A stretch of 64,000 nt of DNA from Pollenia angustigena. Its lineage: Eukaryota; Arthropoda; Insecta; Diptera; Polleniidae. A model generated the notes under the pieces. That model worked only from the letters and a program-made list of their open reading frames with translations. It did not search any database and was not told where the DNA came from. The position numbers and the translations under genes are program-made. How positions within the stretch are numbered: the stretch's first letter is position 1; every line of letters begins with the position of its first letter. This document shows positions 10,556 through 19,771 of the stretch, in pieces. The stretch covers positions 87,679,285 through 87,743,284 of the forward strand of contig OV884056.1 of assembly GCA_930367215.1 (NCBI GenBank), written 5' to 3'.

Positions 10556-10929
10556 TATCGTCTACGTCCATTTCCTGAATTTCTGGCTATAGAAAGTCCG
10601 TTATCATCTCGTGATAGCGAACACCATTTACAGTAATTGCTTGGCCGACCTCATTTTCGAAGAAGTAAGGCCCGATAAAGCCACCAGCCACAGAACTAAC
10701 TGGGCAGCATGGGCATATGTTTTCCCATTTCCTAAAGACCCGGTTTGCTGAAATTTGACAATTCTCCCGATTGTGGAAACATTTGGTCGATTATGCTGAC
10801 CAAAAAAATCACGATGTGCACTAAATGCATTTTGATTGAATGCCCATTTTCGTAAAAGGTTTTATCAATCTTAACGCGCTGCTCAATTGCGTACCTCTCA
10901 ATGGTAGAAGTAGTCAAATACTGAAACAA
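10556..10929 (-). pseudogene. Tc1/mariner-type transposase relic (HTH + DDE pieces)
   Basis: On the minus strand 10929-10830 reads YLTTSTIERYAIEQRVKI and KTFYENGHSIK, then after a frameshift FGQHNRPN..TIGRIVKFQQTGS: the N-terminal helix-turn-helix of a transposase class common in insects. It jumps directly to GGFIGPYFFENEVGQAITV and NGVRYHEMITDFL (stop) PEIQEMDVDDMW at about 10715-10560, the part of the DDE domain just before the WFQQDGAT catalytic block. The middle is deleted, and the hAT at 8826-10535 lies immediately beyond DDMW. Confidence 0.7.
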
Positions 10930-12381
10930 AGAAATATCAATTTAAGTTGCGCAAAAAACTTGACGTTAAGGAGTGACTCACAATTAACATCATGGATTAT
11001 TGTTTTACTACCCTTAATTATATATTTATCATTTTAAAAATAAAATACATATTAACATTTAAAATATGTAAATACATAGTGACATTGTTGATTTCTGGAA
11101 TAAAAGGTGAATGAAGGTTGTTATCCTGAACTTTTTATAAAATTTTGTTTCCTAAGATAAAAATGATTTTTCGAAAGGAAATTGGTACTAGGTGGTAACT
11201 AAAAGTGGTCTGAATCTTTACACTTTTCATTTTGCACAAAAATTCTGTTAGGTCGTAGTTCTTATTTTATTGTATTGTACTAAAACACTATTAAGAAAGT
11301 TTTGAAATGCTGCTTTCTATTCTTTTATCATACAAACGATACAAGTATCGATACTTTTTTTCGATACTAAGTAGGTATCGATACTTTACGAGCGATACCA
11401 CATCGAGCAAAAGTATCGATACCTTAGAGGTATCGTTTCATCCCTACAAATACCAGCTCTGTTTATAAAGGGTTAATACAAGAACATGGTTTTTTAATTG
11501 TGGTTTTACTGCCTGTTTTTAGAAAATGAATACGAGTGAGTGAGTGAGAAATTATATTGAAACCAACAATAAACAAGTAAGAGTGCTATATTCGGCTGTG
11601 CCGAATCTTATATACCCTTCACCATTGTGCGAGCAGAATACAGAGCAACTAGACAAAAACTAAATAAAACTGGTAAATATTTTTTTTTAAATAAGAGACA
11701 ACCGGTTTTGAACTTCGCTTTTCATAAGGGCCCAGAATATATGTACTTTATGGGGTGTAGGATCAATATTGTATATACCTTTTTACCTTCGGTGAAGGGT
11801 ATTAAAAGAGTAATTTTCGGGAATTCAGGGTTCTAATCACTGCATTCGATACTATCGTATCGAATAAACTATTGAATTTTTTTTGCATACGATAGACACT
11901 GGCGTATCGAATGAAAACTCGATAAATGTAATGTCGAGTTACTCGATGTCGAATGCTATTATTTCAAAGTCAATACATTTCATTCGATATCGAGTTTCAA
12001 GATACCAAAATAAATAATTTCGATGAATTTTGCTCGATATCGTATGCGGTGATTAGACCCCAGTATTTCTGTTATAACTCATACAAATTTCCGACATTTT
12101 CATATATAAGTCATATCCATAGGACGTATAGCAGCCCTAAAATTTAGGTTTTTATACAAATTTTGATGTTTTTTAGCCCATTTTTTTAGTATTTTGCTCA
12201 TAAATTACCCATTGTCTAACCGATTTGATAGTTTTATATACCGACGTATTAAGGAAGCATTTTACCATTTACTTAAGTTATATTTATATATAAACATTTA
12301 TATAAACTTGTAAATATATATTTTAACAAAGTTAATTATAAAAAAGAGTAATTTTTGTGGATTCAGTATTTCGGTTATAAC

Positions 12382-14504
12382 CAGGGCAAGGGACTTCATG
12401 CAAATGCATGTTTGTTGTCGGCACTCTGAGACCCACCTAAAGTTAATATCTTTGCGAATCACAATATTTCCAGTAAAATGGCATCAATTTGTTAGTGCAT
12501 ATTTTTGCATATTTTGCTTTAAATGTATGTTTTTGCATATTTTGATATAAATGCATATTTTTCGTCATATTTCGTTATAAATTCACATTTTTCGTCATAT
12601 TTTGTTATATTTATAAAAAAAAAATTGCTCTTTTCTTAGTTTTTTGTTTAGAAATATCTTTCTGTTCAAGGCGAATTCATTTTAAGGTGTAGTCAGTGAA
12701 TCAGCTGGCTATAGTTGTTTCAGCCCTGAAACAGTTAAAATAGTATGGGAAAATCTGCTAACTTCGATATTTTCAAGGAGCAAAAACAACATGTTGGTGT
12801 TTGGTACTGAACTACCTACATTTTATTATAAATTCACCTTGTTTCTTTTACTTTTAAAAAGTAGCACATACAAAAATTTTACAAATTGTATAAATGTGCA
12901 CATAATTGTAGAAGTAACAATAAAACAGTTTTTGACATTTCATTTTGTTCGCGGTTTTTTTTACTTGAAGAAGCAGCAAATAAAAATAATGTTCGGAGAA
13001 GAAAAAATAGAACTCAACATAATATTTTTGATTTACGGTGTAAGAAGTATGACCTAAAATCTAAAAAGTATTAAAAAAAAATAAATTGTTTTTAAGGAAA
13101 AAAATGCCAAAAGAAAAAATATCAAAAAATAATCTTTTAAATAAGTGTTTTTTTGAGTCTTCAAAATAGAGGGAAAAGTACTTTTTTGCAAAGTTTACAA
13201 AAAGGTGTTTCATTTAAAAATTTCAAGTAAATCAGCACCTTCAAAGCCAGAAACGCAAAGAAAATCAACTTTTGGGGATAAGACTAGCAAATTTAGTTTT
13301 GAATTGTATAATGCTCTGGTGTCTGCAGGTATAACAATGAAACCATTCCTACGGAAACAACCCTTATAAAAACTTATATCGCCAAGTTGTACACTATACA
13401 ACTATGTGACATTGTTGAAAGAATTAAGTGACATAATTTGTGGCTGTCTATTGACGAAGCAATGGACACTGAAGGACGTTTCGTTGTCTACGTAATTGGG
13501 ATCTTGAATGCAGAAGAAGATCTTGAATGCAGAAGAAGAACAGAGTAAACACAAATTTTTGTTAAATATTGTAAAGTTGGAAAAGATGGATCATGCTTCA
13601 ATAGCTCGAACTTTCAAAGATTCAATTTCTCTTTTAGAATCCTTTAATAAAAATAAAATTTTGCTCTACTTGCCCTTTTTTTAAGATATCTTACTCAAAA
13701 ATGTTACATGTCACACGCTAAGCTCATGCCATGCATGAAAGTTTTTAAAGTCACCTTTGCGTTTCAACCATGTATAACAAGATGGGGTACCTGGTTGCAG
13801 GCAGTTGAGTATTATGCCAAAAATTTTGAAGAATTTAAAGATGTGGTAAATAATTTTAATGAAAATATTGCAGTCGCGATAAAAAAGGAAACAATATTTT
13901 AAATGTACCTAATATAAAGGCTCAATTAGAATTTATACACTCAAACAATGGGTTTCTAGTCGAGACAATAACCCAACTTCAGGGGTTTAAATCATTGAAC
14001 ATCTCGGTTAAACTCGTTGATGACGCTGTCATTAAAATAAGAAAAGTAGAAGGTCAAATCGGCGAAAAAATAAAAGCCAAAATTTATGCAGTTTTAAAAA
14101 AGAATATTTTTAATTTACCTTCCAGTAAAGAACAAATTGTAGACAATATTTAAAATGACCACTTTTAAATATCCACCTATTACATCCGTTGATGTCGAAC
14201 GAACACTTTCAATGCTTAAAACTGTTTGAAGACCAAATAGAATGAGTTTTACATTTGATAACTTAAAAAAAAACTTATTTATTTATATATGTAAATATAT
14301 CTTGACCTACTACTACTTTTTAAACTATGTTTTAAGTTTTTAAAACTGAATGAAATGTATTTATGTTTTTTTTTGTTAAATATGGTTAAAAAAATATATT
14401 TTTAATGCATATTTTTTACTTTTATTTTTGCATATTTTACGATTTTTAGTGCATGTTTTATGCGCATATTTTGCGATTTTAAGTGCATGAACTTCCTTGC
14501 CCTG
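12382..14504 (+). mobile_element. hAT element with degenerate full-length transposase
   Basis: 2123 bp. Ends CAGGGCAAGG and CCTTGCCCTG, extended by ACTTCATGCA / TGCATGAACTT. Exact 8-bp target duplication gttataac at 12374-12381 and 14505-14512. The word TGCATATTTT is repeated on both sides (12490-12600 and 14400-14480). It carries the transposase pseudogene described separately. Confidence 0.93.
13210..14270 (+). pseudogene. hAT transposase pseudogene
   Basis: Reading across frames: SFELYNALVSAGITMK (~13290), then LWLSIDEAMDTEGRFVVYVI with GILNAEED (~13440-13520), the first catalytic-Asp region; then TRWGTWLQAVEYYAKNFEEF (~13780-13840), a signature of one large insect hAT transposase group; then PPITSVDVERTLSMLKTV and RPNRMSFTFDNLKKNL (14170-14270), the C-terminal dimerisation motif. 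At least five frameshifts or stops break it. A small local duplication (cttgaatgcagaagaaga, twice) is visible at 13500-13540. Inactive, but the ancestor was autonomous. Confidence 0.8.
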
Positions 14505-15356
14505 GTTATAACTCTGCCATTTTTTAACCGATTTGGCAGATTTATATACCGACGTGTTGAAGAAGAAATTTACCATTTATTTTAGTTATAAAGCTTGGAC
14601 TCGGGGAGATCTATGGTTTTCGAAAGTTGGGTATTTAATAAAAAAAATTTAATTTTGGTCATAACTTTTTTGTATCTGAACCGATTTTCCCGAGTTTTTT
14701 ATAAAATATATTCTACTAAAAATCCGATATTTTGATATATAAGTCATATCCATAGGACATATGGCAGCCCTTAAATTTAGGTTTTTATAAAATTTTTAAT
14801 TTTTTTTGTACGGGAGGTACCACGCCCACTTCTCCAATCCCGCCCACATTTTGTAGGATGGTGTGTATTGGCAACCTAAATGTGTGTACCTAATTTGGAA
14901 ACTTTGGCTCTTGCCGTTCTCAATATATACAGAAATAAAAAAAATACAACAACAACAAGGGATTTTTGGAAAAATTTAGAGGTAGTCGTGGTTTTTTGGT
15001 CATATCTACGTCATTTTTGGACCGATCTGGCTGAATTTCAATAGCAAGAAATGGTGGACTGTATGTAACATAAATGTAAAACAACCTAGCCGCTATCATG
15101 TCTGGATTATCCGGAAAACACATATCAAACGTAAGACGGACAGACGGACATCGTTAAATCAACTTCTCATATGGACCCAGAATATATATACTTTATGGGG
15201 TCTAAAATCAATATTGTGGAAATTACAAACGTTATGACAAACTTATATATACCCTTTTACACCTGTGGTGAAGGGTATAAAAACGAAAATTTGTTTTTGT
15301 TTTTAATATAATTTCTCACTCTTTCACTTGTTTTCAATTTCTAAAAACAGGCAGTT

Positions 15357-15720
15357 AATTGACATTTAGTGCCGGTTCACACACGTCAAGTTTGAAAAGA
15401 AATGGCATTCTCTTTACCCTACGTTTCCACATGCAAGTAATTACTTGCAAGAAGTGTATATGTGACAGCGCATAGAGAAAGGGACCAGTAAGGTAAAGGG
15501 AACAGTAAAAACCAACTACACAAAACAAGAGGTAGGGACGACCTACGCGCGTTTTCAAGATTGACCAACACGTTCCTGACGTCATGAGATGTGTCGCTTT
15601 CAAATGAGACCAATACCAACACGCTCAGTGATGGTATACCAAAGATACACGTATTTAAATCATTAAAATGGCTCTCCTGAACAAAACCCTTAAGTCCCTT
15701 TCTATTTTCCGCGTCACATA
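15357..15720 (-). repeat. Composite repeat: half MITE plus segment shared with 54276-54510
   Basis: 15368-15395 resembles the MITE end AGTGCTGGTTCACACAGGTC seen at 30069. 15421-15450 (CGTTTCCACATGCAAGTAAT) is one end of the MITE at 45931-46091. 15460-15710 is the inverted counterpart of 54276-54510: both share gttttgttcaggagagcc, cgtgtatctttggt, aagcgacacatctcatgacg, and aacgcgcgtaggtcg. Confidence 0.6.
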
Positions 15721-16090
15721 TGTATTATCAACGAAAAATCGAGGAAACAGCCGGGGTTACCCTTCTCTCCTGAAAGCTGAAGACTTGACGAATCAAATAT
15801 TGCAGTGCAACGCCAGCTAAACGTTTTTTATATGAACTACAAAAATTTAAAAATAGTTTAAAATAACAATGTACATACATATATTGTGTGAACAAATATA
15901 AACTTAACTAAAATATAAAAAATCAAAGCAGAATATATTTTTTAGTTTTTGGTTTTTTTTCTTTTGCGAACAAAATTTCAAATTACTGTTTGCAGATATT
16001 TTTGTTCTTAAAATTTGTTTTTATTAATTAAAAGAAGAAAAAGTAGGTACATACTTATTTTGCATTAAAAAATTAATCGCCACAAATTTC
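15721..16090. other. AT-rich, no gene recognised
   Basis: No coding frame or repeat end recognised between the composite repeat and the first Harbinger-like MITE. Confidence 0.3.
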
Positions 16091-16097
16091 TAAATAA

Positions 16098-16577
16098 TAC
16101 CATGTTCACACGGACAGCAATATTCGTGTTTCGCTCTCTTATTCCTGTTTCGCGCCCCATACATGATTGAAACGACTTGTTTCCCCATACAAAATTTTGT
16201 GAGCGAAACAGGTCGTTTCATTTTGAAACAGGCTGCGAAACAGGAAAAATGTACTATCATCTCCAATTTTGATAAATGTTAGCTTATCGTTAGCTTATCT
16301 GAACTAGCTCTGAAAAAAAGCAAAACAAAGAAAAAAACAAAATAAAAATTGATGTCTAATAAAATAAAGTGATAATTATAACATAATAATATCAATAAAA
16401 GTGTTAAATAATATTTGTTTAAGTTTTATTTACTTCTTTATCTATTTAAAAAAAATCACACTTACAACACAAAAAAAATGTCAAAATGAAACAGGAATGA
16501 ATCGTATGAACAGCATGTTTGGCAAACTAGTTTCAACGAGCGAAACGAGTGGTTTATAACGTCGTATGAACATAGCA
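16098..16577 (+). mobile_element. PIF/Harbinger-like MITE, copy 1
   Basis: 480 bp, ends TACCATGTTCACACGGAC and CGTCGTATGAACATAGCA, flanked by the 3-bp duplication TAA. Internal word CGAAACAGG/CCTGTTTCG occurs repeatedly near both ends. Copies 2 (16690-17168) and 3 (18129-18606, inverted) are ~90% or more similar by eye. The TAA duplication points to PIF/Harbinger. Confidence 0.85.
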
Positions 16578-16689
16578 TAAATCTGAAAAAAATGTATTTT
16601 TATTTATTATTCTTTTTGCGATTATATCGTAAGTAGGGATGGGCAAATTGAAAAAATAAATTGATATATATCGAATCGATATTTTTTAA

Positions 16690-17168
16690 TACCATGTTCA
16701 CACGGACAGCAATATTCGTGTTTCGCTCTCTTATTCCTGTTTCGTGCTCCAAACATGATTGAAACGACTTGTTTCCCCATACAAAATTTTGTGAGCGAAA
16801 CAGGTTGTTTCATTTTGAAACAGGCTGCGAAACAGGAAAAATGTACTATCATCTCCAATTTTGATAACATGTATCGTTAGTTTATCTGAACTAGCTCTGA
16901 AAAAAAAGCAAAACAAAGAAAAAAACAAAATAAAAATTGATGTCTAATAAAATAAACTTATAATTATAACATAATAATATCAATAAAAGTGTTAAATAAT
17001 ATATGTTTAAGTTTTATTTACTTTTTTTTATCTATTTAAAAAAAATCACACTAACAACACAAAAAAAAATGTCAAAATGAAACAGGAATGAATCGTATGA
17101 ACAGCATGTTTGGCAAACTAGTTTCAACGAGCGAAACGAGTGGTTTATAACGTCGTATGAACATAGCA
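16690..17168 (+). mobile_element. PIF/Harbinger-like MITE, copy 2
   Basis: 479 bp, same ends as copy 1, TAA on both sides (16687-16689 and 17169-17171). It landed within the ATCGAT repeat zone of the hAT at 16634-17695 and is the youngest layer of this three-level nest. Confidence 0.87.
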
Positions 17169-17417
17169 TAAGAGTATCGATATTTATTATTTCAAAAATA
17201 TCGATATATCGAACGTATTTTGCTGAGACTATTACCAAATTAAAAAATGTTATGTATATATGCACAAATCTTATTATAAATAAATTTTTTCAAGTTCGTT
17301 TGACTTTACTGTTTTAATTAAAAAAACCTCAATGTGAAAACCCCGCTTTTGAAGAATAAACCAGGTAAACATCTGGCTTCTTGCGCAGACTTAATGGCCA
17401 ATTAATTGATAATAATT

Positions 17418-17482
17418 GAGTGCCCCGGTAGGCTAGTTGGTAGTGAGCCGGGGCTGCGGGTTCGATTCCCGCCAAAAAACAT
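17418..17482 (+). other. tRNA-like sequence lacking an anticodon arm
   Basis: A-box-like TAGGCTAGTTGGTAG and a perfect B box GGTTCGATTCC with a T-arm stem (GCGGG...CCCGC). GCCCCGG near the start could pair with CCGGGGC. The A-to-B spacing is short and no anticodon arm fits, so this is a tRNA-derived fragment, probably of SINE origin. Confidence 0.5.
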
Positions 17483-18049
17483 ATGGTGCATGCAGTGATG
17501 CGAATTCTTAAAAAACATATTGTTTGAAAAACGGCTAAAATGTTGAGTTTTTAACGAAGACTGACTTTAAAAAATATCGAATTCAATTGTCGCATTTCAA
17601 TATCGATGTATCGGTATTTTTAATATCGGCGATATATATCGACCATTTTTTTTAATACCGATATTTTGAATATCGATATTTTTTGCCCATTCCTAATCGT
17701 AAGCGACAATTTATCTAATTTTTTTTTTTTTTTATGAAATAGGTTATACATTGACGAAAAAATTCATAGACTTTGAATTTTTACCGTTACCCTTCTCCTG
17801 TAAAAATTGCCTTTTGTCGCTTACGATATAATCGCAAATAGGGCTCGATATTGTTTATTTCGTTATCGGTATCAATACCGATATCAATTTTAAACGGTAT
17901 TAAAAACGGTATCGGTTGCCCAGCTTAAACAAACAAATCAATAATTTTTCATGAACGTATTTTACTTCATATTTTTGACTTTCTTTTCTTTGCTTTAATA
18001 TTTTGAAATTTTTTGTGCATATAATAGTCTAGGTTCAGTCTATGAAAAT

Positions 18050-18645
18050 TTTCTTTCAACAAGTCTGAGTTTATTGGTGAGAGGGAAGAAAAGAATCATG
18101 TTATCTTCCCTTCTCACCAATAAACTAATGCTATGTTCATACGACGTTATAAACCACTCGTTTCGTTCTTTGAAACTAGTTTGCCAAACATGCTGTTCAT
18201 ACGATTCATTCTTGTTTCATTTTGACATTTTTTTTGTGTTGTTAGTGTGATTTTTTTAAATAGATTAAAAAAAAGTAAATAAAACTTAAACATATATTAT
18301 TTAACACTTTTATTGATATTATTATGTTATAATTATCACTTTATTTTATTAAACATCAATTTTTATTTTGTTTTTTTCTTTGTTTTGATTTTTTTTAAGA
18401 GCTAGTTCAGATAAACTAACGATAAATGTTATCAAAATTGGAGATGATAGTACATTTTTCCTGTTTCGCAGCCTGTTTCAAAATGAAACGACCTGTTTCG
18501 CTCTCAAAATTTTATATGGGGAAACAAGTCGTTTCAATCATGTTTGTGGCGCGAAACAGGAATAAGAGAGCGAAACACGAATATTGCTGTTCGTGTGAAC
18601 ATGGTATAAGGCTTTCTGAAAGAAAACTTTCATAGTGTAAACCCA
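18050..18645. repeat. Repeat fragment containing Harbinger-like MITE copy 3
   Basis: 18070-18125 is an inverted repeat (GTTTATTGGTGAGAGGGAAG / CTTCCCTTCTCACCAATAAAC). It continues after the MITE with CTTTCTGAAAGAAAACTTTC and atagtgtaaacccaga. The same unit occurs at 48300-48356 and 52589-52610, where it is split by an insertion. So 18612-18645 preserves the unoccupied form of the site hit at 48357. Confidence 0.7.
18129..18606 (-). mobile_element. PIF/Harbinger-like MITE, copy 3 (inverted)
   Basis: 478 bp, starts TGCTATGTTCATACGACG and ends GTCC-type GAACATGGTA, flanked by TAA at 18126-18128 and 18607-18609. About 200 bp upstream of the splice acceptor of the riboflavin kinase exon, so it lies in the intron if that gene is expressed as predicted. 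Confidence 0.85.
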
Positions 18646-18809
18646 GATAAATAGGTCTACAAACAGTGGGTGCAATAATTACAAGTTTTGAATTTATTTT
18701 TTTACTTATAAGTTATATGTATTCATTCTTAAAAATAAACCTTTTAAAACAATTTGCAGCATATTTACTTTTCTAACAATTATTTAAATAATTTTTTATT
18801 TATTTCTAG

Positions 18810-19073
18810 GAAACTCACATTTTACATGAATTTAATCGTGACTTATATGGATGTTTACTTAAAGTTTGTATTGTAAGCTACTTGAGACCCGAACAAAATT
18901 TCAAATCTTTGGAGGATTTAATTGCTTGCATTAGACATGATATTAGTCAAGCGGAAGATTTACTTGAATCAAATGAAAATTACAAACAATTACAAAGTCA
19001 TAAATTTTTCCATGAAAATGGTCGCACAAATAGTGACTGTCTCAAAAATAGCAAAAGCAACAAAAATACGTAG
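18810..19073 (+). CDS. Riboflavin kinase, last coding exon (partial gene)
   Basis: Riboflavin kinase phosphorylates riboflavin to FMN (EC 2.7.1.26), in the cytosol. A splice acceptor TTTATTTCTAG ends at 18809. The exon then reads in frame for 87 codons to TAG at 19071-19073. It begins ETHILHEFNRDLYGCLLKV and continues YLRPEQNFKSLEDLIACIRH then DISQAEDLL. This matches the C-terminal half of animal riboflavin kinases, where the Glu of 'METHI' is the proposed catalytic base, followed by the FYG, GYLRPE.NF.SL..LI and DI..A segments. The last ~25 residues (asparagine- and lysine-rich) are poorly conserved, as usual. The N-terminal exons, including the GKG and PTAN motifs, were not found upstream; that region is packed with transposons, so they are either far upstream or outside the window. 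The frame has no lesions, which argues for a live gene. Sequence after the stop, to about 19350, is probably its 3' UTR and flank. Confidence 0.85.
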   Translation, partial: ETHILHEFNRDLYGCLLKVCIVSYLRPEQNFKSLEDLIACIRHDISQAEDLLESNENYKQLQSHKFFHENGRTNSDCLKNSKSNKNT

Positions 19074-19350
19074 AAAATATTATTCAAACAGATAATTTTT
19101 ATAAAAAAAAAAACATAATATTACCTCATAAACAATATTGGGCTAAACTGTTTTTGATTTTACACTCTTTAATTTTTTTTTAGTACTTAAGGCCTTGTTA
19201 TATTTTTTTTAATTTTTTTGTTTTTATTTAATTATATTATTAAAGGAACAAAATGTTAAAAAATCTGTAGTTGTAGATATTGATATAAAATAAAAATTGT
19301 CAATGGTTTTTTTGACATACTTAAATATTCTATTCTTATATTTTAATATA

Positions 19351-19476
19351 TTGTAACGTTTTTCCTTTAATAAACGCATTTGAGTTCTTTTAATTGTAAA
19401 TCCGAATAAAACACACACTTATTCAACTAAACAAACTTTATTGAAATTAAATATTTTGTTCACAATTGTTAGTTAC
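19351..19476 (-). mobile_element. Inverted LTR fragment of the Gypsy element
   Basis: TGTAACGTTTTTCCTTTAAT through CACAATTGTTAGTTAC is the reverse complement of the end of the 3' LTR at ~26865-26989 (about 90% by eye). It lies immediately left of the element's gag region but in the opposite orientation to it, so there is no normal 5' LTR here. Homology stops at about 19476. Confidence 0.75.
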
Positions 19477-19771
19477 CCTGCAGTCGGCGTAGCTAGCGAA
19501 TGTCTAGCTATTTCCTTAACTACCAATCATTACCATTAACTACCAGCCTAACTACTAGCAATGCACACGACTAACGATTTTAACATGGGGATGATATTGA
19601 CGGTAGTCAATTGCCTCCATCTGCATAATCTTTTACTAATGATTTCACTAATCACATGTGATGTGCGATTTCACTGACACTGCTTCTATAGCAAAATAGT
19701 AAATATTTTTTCACTAACTAAATAAATAAACAAATAAAAAAAGGATAAAAAAAAAACCTATACAAACAACA
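19477..19771 (+). other. Untranslated leader-like region of the Gypsy element
   Basis: 295 bp between the inverted LTR piece and the gag ATG. Repeated ACTACCA / CTAACTACTAGC words. No primer-binding site next to a direct LTR can be recognised. Confidence 0.35.

Larger units (their letters stand above)
7913..11446. mobile_element. hAT element, TAGGGATGAAACGATAC family, host of two nested hATs
   Basis: Ends TGGGGATGAAACGATAC and GTATCGTTTCATCCCTA (16/17 complementary). Exact 8-bp target duplication caaatacc at 7905-7912 and 11447-11454. The subterminal zones carry repeated GTATCGATAC-like words on both sides. About 2.4 kb of its 3.5 kb is two later hATs (7940-8605 and 8826-10535). The remaining core has no hAT transposase; instead it holds a relic of a Tc1/mariner-type transposase on the minus strand. 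Confidence 0.9.
11574..15281 (+). mobile_element. DINE-1/Helentron-like repeat, subfamily A, copy 2
   Basis: Starts AAACAAGTAAGAGTGCTATA, TTCGGCTGTGCCGAATC, TATACCCTTCACC, and ends with GACGGACATCGTTAAATC, ATATATACTTTATGGGGTC and GGTGAAGGGTATAAAA at 15281, the block order of INE-1/DINE-1. The body has the typical ACGCCCACTT...CCCGCCCACATTTTG segment at 14820-14860. It is split at 12381/14505 by a hAT. Confidence 0.8.
11508..15356. mobile_element. TIR element, ACTGCCTGTTTTTAGAAA ends, filled by Helentron and hAT
   Basis: Left ACTGCCTGTTTTTAGAAAAT followed by tandem GAGTGAGTGAGTGAGAAATTATATT. Right AATATAATTTCTCACTCTTTC followed by TTTCTAAAAACAGGCAGT. Together these give a TIR of roughly 60 bp with small indels. 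The native interior is very short because a Helentron-like repeat (11574-15281) carrying a hAT (12382-14504) occupies it. Single-sided matches to this end (GCAGGCAGTTA) recur at 45298-45352. Confidence 0.65.
16634..17695. mobile_element. Non-autonomous hAT element, 'TATCGAT' family, hosting a Harbinger MITE
   Basis: 1062 bp including the nested 479-bp MITE. Ends TAGGGATGGGCAAA and TTTGCCCATTCCTA (one mismatch). Exact 8-bp target duplication atcgtaag at 16626-16633 and 17696-17703, lying inside the left TIR of the small element at 16615. Words ATATCGAT are iterated at both ends. It contains a tRNA-like segment. Confidence 0.9.
16615..17838. mobile_element. Small TIR element (TTTGCGATTATATCGTAAGC), split by a hAT
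   Basis: Left TTTGCGATTATATCGTAAG and right GCTTACGATATAATCGCAAA are perfectly inverted over ~25 bp (continuing CGACAA / TTGTCG). Without the hAT at 16634-17695 the element is only ~155 bp. It sits next to another end-like segment at 17841-17930 with repeated CGGTATCGG words. Confidence 0.75.

Noticed and set aside
17418..17482. A functional tRNA gene
   Set aside because: Good A-like and B boxes but no room for a normal anticodon arm; kept only as a tRNA-derived segment.
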